DNA of 64,000 nucleotides from Symbiodinium natans (lineage: Eukaryota > Sar > Dinophyceae > Suessiales > Symbiodiniaceae). Position 1 is the first letter of the stretch. The number at the start of each line of letters is the position of its first letter. Of the stretch, positions 1-7,550 are shown piece after piece. The notes beneath the pieces were generated by a model that had not been told where the DNA came from, ran no database searches, and worked only from the letters and a program-made list of their open reading frames with translations. The stretch covers positions 47,501 through 111,500 of the forward strand of contig CAJNDS010001524.1 in NCBI GenBank assembly GCA_905221605.1, in the 5' to 3' direction. The position numbers and the translations under genes were made by a program.

Positions 1-150
1 CCTCCCAGCCAAAAATTGCCCCGACCCCTCAACCCTAAACCCTAAACCCTCAACCCTAAACCCTGTATTAACCCTTAACCCCTAAACCCTTGAACCCTAA
101 ACCCCAATTGCGGAAACCGCCATATCGTACAAAAGCCATGCCGGACTCAC

Positions 151-1111
151 ATTCGGCTCGAGGTCTTCATCGCGGGCATCAATAAGAAGACGCAGAGCCT
201 CCCGGGGTTTAGGGTTTAGGGTTTAGGGTTTAGGGTTTAGGGTTTAGGGTTTTGGGTTTTGGGTTTTGGGGTTAGGGTTTTGGGGTCCAGGGTTGAGGGA
301 ATGAAGGTCCTTTAAAGGGGATGGACCATGGGAAAAGAGTCCCTTAAAAAGGGGAGTCCTTACGCACGAAGGGAACCTGCCTCATGGTTGTTTTTCCGAC
401 AAGTAGCTTGAGCAACTAATATGTGATGTAGTCATGATCTGGTAGTGATCTTGCTCGTTTCTATGGCAATACTGGAACTAGGTTCCCAATCCAGGCCCTG
501 AAGGGTCCCTGAATCCCCAAATTCCCTACTCAGAACCAGCAAGCGACATGGTTGAAGCTATGGCAACGACATAATGTTGCACTGACTTTAGTATATGCAT
601 CCTCTATAACCACAAATTTCCAAAATTCATTCTGCAAACCGAGTTTGTTGGAGGCACCCGTTATTATCACAAGTTGTTTGCCGGACGGTTGCTCTTGTTT
701 CAGGGTGTGTGTTTAGGGTTGACCCCTGGAAGGAGTATAAAGGTCAGCTCTGAAAAGGAGACCACTGCACCCTAAACCCAAAACCCTAAACCCTAAACCC
801 TAAAACCCTAAACCCTAAACCCTAAGCCCTAACGGGGGGACTCCAGGTTCACTGGTCCTTGGGATGCTGGCTGCTCCTCACAGTGCAGCCCTGAAAAAAC
901 CCTGAAGGGTTTAGGGGTTTAGGGTTAGGGTTTAGGGTCAAAGCGCTTAGGGTTTAGGATTTTGGTTGAAAGGGATCCTATGGCAACCCAAACCCCCCCA
1001 AAAATAGAATAAGGGCCTACCTCTGGATCCTAGTAGCCCGAAACCCTACACCCTAATCCTGTGCCCTGCACTTCCCAGCCTGCGGCCAATCCTGGCCGTA
1101 GCAGCATGACC
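151..1111 (-). CDS. PPR gene, 3'-most visible exons (candidates)
   Basis: Three minus-strand exon candidates. Exon 1059-1111 follows an acceptor ending CTACAG and ends at a possible GA donor (GATTAG); its frame is uncertain. Exon 834-890 (57 nt) follows a good acceptor (TTTTTTCAG) and ends at GTTAGG, which is part of a telomere-type tract; only one of its frames is open. Exon 151-198 (48 nt) lies between GGGAG and a canonical GTGAGT donor and reads ALRLLIDARDEDLEPN, the typical second helix and loop of a pentatricopeptide repeat. The gene therefore runs off the left edge of the window. PPR proteins are helical-repeat RNA-binding proteins, usually imported into organelles for RNA processing or editing; which organelle applies here cannot be told. 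The order of these exons behind the 1974-2774 group is inferred, and phases were not matched throughout. Confidence 0.45.
204..289 (+). repeat. (TTTAGGG)n passing into (TTTTGGG)n
   Basis: Starts as perfect TTTAGGG units and degrades to TTTTGGG. It lies immediately upstream, in minus-strand sense, of PPR exon 151-198, so it reads CCCTAAA before the acceptor. Confidence 0.9.
770..831 (-). repeat. (CCCTAAA)n tract
   Basis: About eight C-strand telomere-type units on the plus strand. In minus-strand sense it follows exon 834-890, whose donor GTTAGG is the first repeat. A short TTTAGGG tract at 905-957 lies on the other side of the exon. Confidence 0.9.
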
Positions 1112-1344
1112 CTGTAGCGGCAGGGGCCCAAAACCACGATATATGAGAATTTGAGATTTCGGGTTTAAGGGGCCGAAAAAACACGGAAATATTGGAATTT
1201 AGGATTGAGTCATTGAGGGTTTGAGGGGCCAAAAAACACGAAATGTTAGAGTTTAGGATTGAGGGTCTAAGGTTTCGGGGCCATGAATCGTGACACCTTT
1301 AAGTGGATTCGCAGCACGAACTTCTGCGAGTGACTACTCTACAT

Positions 1345-1611
1345 ACTACATACCTACATACATACCTACATACCTACATACCTACATACCTACATACCTA
1401 CATACCTACATACCTCCATACCTACATACCTGCATACCTGCATACCTACATACCTACCTGCATACATACATACATACATACATACATACATACATACATA
1501 CATACATACAATCATACATACATACATACATACATACATACATACATACATACATACATACATACATACATACATACATACATACATACATACATACATA
1601 CACACATTCAT
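1345..1611. repeat. (TACATACC)n / (CATA)n microsatellite
   Basis: An octanucleotide block TACATACC over about 110 bp passes into pure CATA repeats. The long Tyr/His/Thr and Met/Cys/Tyr/Val reading frames through it are products of the repeat, not genes. It sits in a presumed PPR intron. Confidence 0.95.
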
Positions 1612-1973
1612 TAGGCATCACGATCCCTGAATCCCTGAATTTCTGGGGTTTAGGCTTGAAAGGGAGCTACACTTGGGCGTCCTAGCATTCTGGGATGCGT
1701 ATATGAAGTGGGTCTTCCGACTAAACGTTCCCTAGCATTCCCCTCCTTGGACTCTCCTTAGCAAGGGCTCTTTCGGCTCTTTCAGAAGACACACCCTAAA
1801 TCCGGAAATTTACATCGTCTAAGGTTGGAACCATGGGTCCCTAGTAGGTCCCCTATTATAGGGATCCGAAGTGTGGGCCACCATAGAATCTCCAGTGTGT
1901 ATAAGGGAAAAAATAACAAGGGACGCAAATTAAGGGCTCATACTCGGAACCCGGAACCCTAGACGCCCGAAAC

Positions 1974-2774
1974 CCCACCACCAAGGCGGCCTATGACAAT
2001 GCCGTAGCTCTGCATGTCCTCGGCGTTCACAGGGGCCGAGGTTGAGATGGGCTGGGTGAATTCTTTCCAAAGGCTAAGAAGCCCCTTCAAAACCCGAAAC
2101 CCCAAACCCTAAACCCTAAACCCTGAACCCAAAACCCCAAACCCGCAGGTGGGAGCTGCACCCCACACAGGGGAGGCCTTGTCGTTTTTGCGTGCGCTCC
2201 CACGCTGCCCAAAGAGCGTTGCTGGTTGACTCTTGGTTCGAGGCTTTAGGTTTTAGGGTTTGGGGTTTAGGGTTTAGGGTTTGGGGTTTAGGGTTTGGGG
2301 TTTGGGGTTTAGGGTATACTATAGCGGCCTGAATAATTCGAATAGGGTATTTGGGGGGTCATCATCGTATAATTACAGAGGGATCAGAGGGAAATACTAG
2401 AATTTATTCCGACCCCTATATTACCCTGAACTCTTCAGCCCCTCCCACCCCGCCCTCACCCCCTGAAAGTAGCCCCCTGCGATGCTACAAGTACAGCCCA
2501 GCCCTTAGCTGACACCCCGCATGCACCCACAGCCCTAAACCCAAACCCTAAACCCGAAACCCTCAACTCTCTAGCCAGGAGAAGCCTCCAGCCAGGAAAA
2601 GCCCCAATCCCAAATCCCAAATGGGAGTTTACTAAAATACCAGGGGACCCCTAATGGACCCCTAATAGTATGACTCTCTTCTCGGAAACCCCCAAACCAA
2701 CTTCACCACACCATTCTCACCGGGTCACCGCATCAATGTTGGACTCCCTCATCGCGGCGAAGAGGTCGAGCACC
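1974..2774 (-). CDS. PPR gene, exons 2721-2774, ~2143-2221, 1974-2073
   Basis: Exon 2721-2774 (54 nt) follows ATTCAG, ends at GTGAGA and reads VLDLFAAMRESNIDAVT, a clear PPR helix pair. Exon start 2221 (after AACCAG) continues in phase with NALWAAWERTQ; its end is either 2143 (GTTTGG donor) or an upstream GTGCAG. Exon 1974-2073 (100 nt, acceptor CTTCTTAG, donor GTTTCGGG inside a telomere-like tract) reads AEDMQSYGIVIGRLGG, again PPR-like. The first exon starts with one nucleotide of a codon and ends with two, the phase pattern seen in the exons upstream of it. The 79-nt exon end is the weakest boundary. The intron at 2775-3314 contains the 10-bp TTTTGGGGGG array. Family assignment rests on the alternating A-helix/B-helix pattern and the spacing of Ala, Leu, Met and Gly. 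Confidence 0.6.
2098..2315. repeat. CCCTAAA tract, exon island, TTTAGGG tract
   Basis: C-strand units at 2098-2143 and G-strand units with TTTGGGG variants at 2243-2315 face each other across the ~100-bp PPR exon island. Confidence 0.8.
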
Positions 2775-2806
2775 CTGAATTGGGTTTAGACTGAGAGGGT
2801 CTGAAT

Positions 2807-3001
2807 GTTTGGGGTTTTGGGGGTTTTGGGGGGTCTTAGGGGGTTTTGGGGGGTTTTGGGGGGTTTTGGGGGGTTTTGGGGGGTTTTGGGGGGTTTTGGG
2901 GGGTTTTGGGGGGTTTTGGGGGGTTTTGGGGGGTTTTGGGGGGTTTTGGGGGGTTTTGGGGGGTTTTGGGGGGTTTTGGGGGGTTTTGGGGTTTTGGGGT
3001 C
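2807..3001 (+). repeat. (TTTTGGGGGG)n, 10-bp array
   Basis: About 17 almost perfect 10-bp units in register. It is a G-richer relative of TTTTGGGG ciliate-type telomere repeats and unlike the local TTTAGGG. It has strong G-quadruplex potential on the plus strand. Confidence 0.95.
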
Positions 3002-3115
3002 TTAGAGATTTGGTTTTGGGCATCCGGTTCAAGGAAAGTGGGTTTAGTTGAAAGCCTCAAGCCATGCAATCTGCAAAACGCCCTTTGCCAGGCTGGGACC
3101 AGCTGCCAACACTTA

Positions 3116-3299
3116 CTTGGAGGTTAACCAAGTGTAGCTGTACTTAGGGGTTTATGGTTTAGGGTTTAGGGTTTAGGGGTACATACTAACACCAGTTATA
3201 ACTGTACTTCTGACCATATTGGGGCACTTCAGGGGGCTTATAAGTGGGTTATAAGTACAGTTGAAATTGGTTAATAGAGAAGTACCATGAACCTCCAAG
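3116..3299. mobile_element. Foldback/MITE-like element, family 3, copy a
   Basis: Terminal inverted repeats related to CTTGGAGGTTCATGGTACTT at the left (diverged: CTTGGAGGTTAACC) and the reverse complement AAGTACCATGAACCTCCAAG at the right. The conserved interior carries ACTGTACTT, CCATATT, GGGCACTT and GGGCTTATAAGTGGGTTATAAGTAC. A TTTAGGG tract (3142-3178) sits inside the element next to the left arm. Other copies: 49882-50080, 53188-53330, 56899-57029, 60257-60396. Confidence 0.75.
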
Positions 3300-3314
3300 T
3301 ACAGGCCACTTCAC

Positions 3315-3774
3315 ACATGGGCAAGCCAAGGCTCTAAAGATCTGCAATGAGGCGCGTCTTTGGCGGGTGCGCAATGGGGAACATGGTTTAGGGTTTAGGG
3401 TTTAGGATGATAAAGGCGACTTGCCCTGTACACCTACATGCCCGTTCCACGTATTTCGTAACCCTGAAGAAAAAACATCTTACTTGCCATAGATCGGACC
3501 CCTGGTGAGAAAGGGGACACAAAGCCTTCCTTGGGCATTGGCCTGAGCCTCGCTAGGGCTTCAGGGGCTTCAGAGGTGTCAGGTGCTTAGGGCAGAGATT
3601 ACCCTAAACCCTAAACCCTAAACCCTAAACCCTAAACCCTAAACCCTAAACCCTAAACCCTAAACCCTAAACCCTAAACCCTAAACCCTAAACCCTAAAA
3701 CCTGAACTACCCCCCTAAGCACTAGACCCGGCCTGTCGCAGTCCAAATCGCACGCTTTCATGGCGCTGCTAAAC
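3315..3774 (-). CDS. PPR gene, microexons 3711-3774, 3484-3501, 3434-3463, 3315-3341
   Basis: Four short minus-strand exons. Exon 3711-3774 reads FSSAMKACD (PPR first helix) and is flanked by inward-facing CCCTAAA and TTTAGGG arrays. Exon 3484-3501 is only 18 nt, between TCACCAG and a canonical GTAAGA. Exon 3434-3463 (30 nt) lies between TTTTTTCTTCAG and GTGTAC. Exon 3315-3341 (27 nt) lies between CATTGCAG and GTGAAG. The last three all start after two codon bases and end with two, so they join in frame with each other and with exon 2721-2774. Their lengths (18, 30, 27, then 54 nt) are all multiples of three. Splice motifs at both ends of each microexon make chance unlikely, but nothing replaces a cDNA. 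Exon 3711-3774 has several possible donors. Confidence 0.55.
3602..3700 (-). repeat. (CCCTAAA)14
   Basis: Fourteen near-perfect C-strand units. Together with 3807-3886 it flanks PPR exon 3711-3774 with facing arrays. Confidence 0.95.
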
Positions 3775-3806
3775 CTCAGCTGTTGGTCACTGTTGCAGTC
3801 CAGGGA

Positions 3807-3886
3807 GGGTTTAGGGTTTAGGGTTTAGGGTTTAGGGTTTAGGGTTTAGGGTTTAGGGTTTAGGGTTTAGGGTTTAGGGTTTAGGG
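3807..3886 (+). repeat. (TTTAGGG)~11
   Basis: About eleven perfect G-strand units, inverted relative to 3602-3700 with about 106 bp between them. Confidence 0.95.
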
Positions 3887-4193
3887 CAAAGCCCGCAGGG
3901 TTTAGGGCCCCTACACCCTCTGCTGTGTGTGCCTGAACGTTGTGCAGCTTAGACTAGCCTACATCACCGAACACGTGTGGGCGAGGTCAAGAATTTCTGT
4001 CTTCACCACACCAGAAAAAGTCTGAGGACTTCCCTGAATCCTCCAAAGCCCTAATTTCAGATCAGCCAGCGAACCTGCCGTGGGCCCTGTAGGGTGCTAG
4101 GGTTGCAACAGGCTGCTGTCACCTCGCGCCGTCCGTTAGAGCATTCGGTGTAGTACTTCCATTAGAGAGAGATCATAGCCAAGTTGACCCTTT

Positions 4194-4336
4194 GGTTTAG
4201 GGTTTAGGGTTTAGGGTTTTGGGTTTAGGGTTTAGGGTTTAGGGTGTAGGGTTTAGGGTTTAGGGTTTAGGGTTTAGGGTTTAGGGTTTAGGGTTTAGGG
4301 TTTAGGGTTTAGGGTTTAGGGTTTAGGGTTTAGGGC
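4194..4336 (+). repeat. (TTTAGGG)~20
   Basis: About twenty units with single TTTTGGG and TGTAGGG variants, abutting the donor of the 4341-4512 exon. Confidence 0.95.
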
Positions 4337-4340
4337 TTAC

Positions 4341-4512
4341 GTCTTGGGGTTTAGGGTTGCCCTCATTCTTGGGGCTCTGCCCGTGGGCGGTTGCGAATTC
4401 ACATGCATAGCTTTGGAGGTGACATCGGCCCGTGGCTCCTGAGTCCATATTTTCGGTCTCCAGGAAGTGTACCAAAGCTCCAGGGAATCGCGACCCACAA
4501 GCCGCCAAAATC
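4341..4512 (-). CDS. PPR gene, 172-nt exon
   Basis: Minus-strand exon beginning after GGTTTAG (acceptor at 4513-4514) and running 57 codons to a canonical GTAAGC donor at 4335-4340. It contains ILAACGSRF, GALVHFLETENMDSG and LQSYACEFATAHGQ, that is PPR first helix, second helix and the next first helix at the normal 35-residue period. A start after two codon bases fits the phase of the preceding exon group. It is the longest PPR exon found here. Its donor abuts a ~20-copy (TTTAGGG)n array at 4194-4336, which becomes CCCTAAA in sense orientation. A shorter version ending at an internal GC donor is possible. Confidence 0.6.
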
Positions 4513-4886
4513 CTAAACCCATGAAGCCCGAAGGCCCTTAAAACCTAAAGCCCCGAACCCCCGAGTTTCAGCCCGGAGCCGTTCAATGACCAAGCCCCCA
4601 ATGCAGCCCAGAAGCAAGACGGTGTCAGCCTGCACGCCTTACTGGATGGTCCCGGCTCGCCCCGTGGGCTCTTCTACTAGGTCTCGGGTGGCCCTTCTTC
4701 AAAGAGTTTTGCAAGGGATCCTGGGATTTGCGGAACAGGGGTACTACGTGGCATCCTAGTATATCGGCTGACTTTCAAGCCTGGCCCCTAGGTTTTAGGA
4801 CATGAGGGCCCAGTTCTAGAAAGCCACAGCCACCTTCGTGCCCAAGCCCCAGAATTCAGAGAGCCCAGCAATACCACATGGAATTT

Positions 4887-4911
4887 ACCCTAAATCATAT
4901 TTAGGGTAAGC
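4887..4911. repeat. Perfect short hairpin made of telomere-type units
   Basis: TTACCCTAAAT, a 3-nt loop, then ATTTAGGGTAA: an 11-bp perfect stem. A miniature form of the facing-array arrangement. Confidence 0.8.
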
Positions 4912-5074
4912 AGATGTCCCTGAAAGGCATCTTAAACAGAAGCCTCCGATCACAACCCTGCCTAAACCCCAGAGTTTAAACCCAACACCCTAAACTCAAA
5001 ACCCAAAACCTCACCTTGGCCCTGAAATCCGAGCATCAAAATCGCCCCCGCCCCCTCCTCCCCCCGCCTCGCTC

Positions 5075-7039
5075 AGAGGCTTCCTCCAAGAGCTTCACCG
5101 CGCCCTCCCTGGACGCAGCTCGCTGCAAAGCCGCTAGCTGCTAGCCAAACCTACTATTTGCCTAAGAACTCCAAAAAATGGAAAAAGATATCTACCTCCC
5201 TTATTGCCCCTGTAGGGAAGAATATGTTCATACTTTTTGGGGTTCTTAAGCAAACAGTACTAACGAAAGCCAAACATCCAAGGCCCTCGAACCAACTGTC
5301 TTCCAGGTCTACTGAAGCCCTGTGGCCCTTGAACAGCTACCTTAAGATGGATGGGATTTCCGAGACCCGCGCGCATGGGCCTTCCCATTATTTCTGATAT
5401 AATTGCCGGCCTAGTCTTGGGTGACTTCTTAGGACAAGTTTGGGAAAACCGCACGGTTCAGGGCTTAGGGCCAGCCATGTACAGCGCGGGAAACTACCAA
5501 GGAGCCAACCTTGCGCGCAAGCATTTGTCACTTGCCCCGTCCTTCCAGCCATCCTCACTTAAGACAACAAAGCTGTGAACATGTGCTTAAACACCCGACC
5601 TGCAGAATGCTGAAGCACTCAGCTCCAGTACCATAAACCCCGTAAACATGTCCAACATGGCCCTTAGTGAAAAGACACTTCAGACCAGAACCAGCAACTC
5701 CCGAACTCTTCCCCCAAGCCCGACACCAACCCTATAAGTCTCGGGGTGAGGCACCACTGTCGCTGGCGGCCCAGTGCGCGAACTGCTGCGCTGTAGCCAA
5801 ACGGTCCGGCCCTCGGGTAGAGGGCTTGGGAGCGCAGGGGTTTGGGCTTAGGGTTCACGACTTGGTGGTTTCCGAAATTGGGGGGCGGGGGGGGGGGGGG
5901 TACCTTATTGTGGGCCCCTATTTCCGGGGAGTCCTAATGCTTGGGGGTCTATTTTAGGGGTCCCCTATTTTCGCAAACAGCCATTTAGGGTTTCGGGTTT
6001 CCGGTTGAGGACTTAGGGACTAAACTGAACTTCCCTAAGCCCAAAGCCCTAAGCCCTAAACCCTAAACCCTAAACCCTCTTCGGGACTTAGGGCCGAGGA
6101 TTCAGTTTCTGGGGATCACGACTCAAGTCAACCCAAGAGCCTCCCCAACCCTGCAAGCCGGAACCTTCCAGGCTTTAGGGTTTAGGGTTTAGGGTTTAGG
6201 GTTTAGGGTTTAAGTAGGGGTTAGGGTTTAGGGTTTGCTGTAGTATGGCGCGGATGCTACATACCTCGGAAGTCACTCCCTGCACACACCACGCAAACTA
6301 TAATCCTACATTCCCGCCGCCGCCCCTAAACCCCAAAGCCGAAAGCCTAAAGCCTAAAGCCTAAAGCCTAAAGCCTAAACCCTAAACCCTAAACCCTAAA
6401 CCCCCGGGCGACGGGCTCAATACCCTGCTCCTGCATCTCGTCGAAGGCTGCAAGCGCTTGCCTCGCCAGAGCTATTTGAAGGGTTTAGGGTTTAGGGTTT
6501 AGGGTTTAGGGTTTAGGGTTTAGGGTTTAGGGTTTAGGGTTTAGGGTTTAGGGTTTAGGGTTTAGGGTTTAGGGTGTGGGGTTTTTTGGTGTGTGTCCTC
6601 AGGTGAGTTTGGGGGTTTGGGGTTTAGGGTGCAGTGTGTCAAGCAGGGTTTGTTTGGAGTCTACAACAAACCTTGAACTTTCCCAGTTCCGAGCCACATT
6701 TGTTGGTTGGGTTTGGGCAGTGAATTCTGGGCTCTGATCCTTTTTACCTATGAGGCTGCCAGACACCCCAGCCCAGTACTCTCCTACACCAAAGAAGGCT
6801 TAACGAAACAGACAGCTTGAATGAATATACCGGAATAGAGATCCAAAGAAAGACAACCTAAACCCTAAGGCCTAAACCCTAAACCCTAAACCCAAAACCC
6901 TAAACCCGAAACCCTAAAGACCCTTGTTGGAACAATCTCCAGGTAGGGATGTAGGAAGAAGGGCGTTTAGGGCTTTCGACGGGTTCACGCACCTCCATTG
7001 GCCAACCGCGCCATAGGCACTGATCAAGGTTGTGAAGTC
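5075..7039 (-). CDS. PPR gene, exons 6993-7039, 6402-6461, 5755-5811, ~5075-5108
   Basis: This is the best-supported part of the PPR gene. Exon 6993-7039 (acceptor TTTTCGTTGCAG, donor GTGCGT) reads DFTTLISAYGAVGQW. Exon 6402-6461 (60 nt, acceptor GGCGAG, donor GTTTAG of the telomere tract) reads QALAAFDEMQEQGIEP. Exon 5755-5811 (57 nt, acceptor CCCGAG, donor GTGCCT) reads GYSAAVRALGRQRQ. The exon starting at 5108 (acceptor GTCCAG) reads EGAVKLLEEASERG; its end, near 5075, is uncertain (GC or GA donor). Each joins the next with two codon bases plus one, restoring W or R exactly at PPR positions, so helix A and helix B alternate across splice junctions. The 531-nt intron between the first two starts near a CCCTAAA tract on the plus strand and ends next to the 6480-6575 TTTAGGG tract: complementary ends. 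Confidence 0.75.
5152..5259. mobile_element. Foldback/MITE-like element, family 4, copy a
   Basis: 108 bp with inverted ends TACTATTTGCCTAAGAACTC and the complement of TACTGTTTGCTTAAGAACCC, each followed by CAAAAA. A second copy is at 49052-49168. No reading frame of note. Confidence 0.7.
5867..5990. repeat. Dispersed repeat, family 8, copy a
   Basis: Shares TTTCCGAAATT, GGTACCTTATT, TTTTAGGGGTCCC and ATTTTCGCAA, in the same order, with 43447-43550. This copy contains a poly-G run at 5888-5900. Its ends are undefined. Confidence 0.55.
6344..6575. repeat. GCCTAAA/CCCTAAA tract and facing (TTTAGGG)13 around a PPR exon
   Basis: C-strand units (six GCCTAAA, then CCCTAAA) at 6344-6401 and about 13 perfect TTTAGGG at 6480-6575, with PPR exon 6402-6461 between. 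A smaller pair is at 6045-6078 and 6176-6236. Confidence 0.9.
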
Positions 7040-7059
7040 CTGCAACGAAAATCTCTCTC

Positions 7060-7232
7060 GGGTTTATAGGGTTTATAGGGTTTATAGGGTTTATAGGGTT
7101 TATAGGGTTTATGGGGTTTATAGGGTTTATAGGGTTGATAGGGTTATAGGGTTTATAGGGTTTATAGGGTTTATAGGGTTTATAGGGTTTTTTGGGTTTA
7201 TAGGGTTTATAGGGTTTATAGGGTTTAGGGTG
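7060..7232 (+). repeat. (GGGTTTATA)n, 9-bp variant array
   Basis: About 18 units of a 9-bp expansion of the telomere motif (TTTAGGG plus TA), just upstream in sense of PPR exon 6993-7039. The mirror-strand version CCCTATAAA recurs at 48618-48853. Confidence 0.9.
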
Positions 7233-7550
7233 ACTATAGGGCCTATAGGGTTCAGGGTGTAGGGCCGGGGCGTGATTCACTTCCAGTGCTCTCCACCAAC
7301 CACGGAAAGAAAAGGAGCTGCAACAGAAAGAAAGCCCAAACCCTCAACCCCGAACTTTAAACCAGAAAACCCTAAACCCCAAACCCTGAACCCTTTTTGG
7401 CAAGTATGGGGGGTTTAGGGTTTCGGGTTTGGGGTCTTGGGTGTAGGATTTAGGGGCCCTGCCACGACTCCCAAGGCCTCTCGGCACCGAAACGCTCAAG
7501 CACTTGACCCTGAACACTAAACCCTAAACCCTAAACCCTAAACCCGAAAC

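Noticed and set aside
1-120. A true chromosome end at the left edge
   Set aside because: The CCCTAAA units there are degenerate and no different from dozens of internal tracts in both orientations.
1290-1685. Long frames through the CATA/TACATACC microsatellite
   Set aside because: Open only because the repeat lacks stops; the protein is a dipeptide-like repeat on both strands.
2733-3127. Gly/Phe/Trp and Lys/Pro/Asn frames over 2.8-3.1 kb
   Set aside because: Translations of the 10-bp G-rich array; all frames are open for the same reason.
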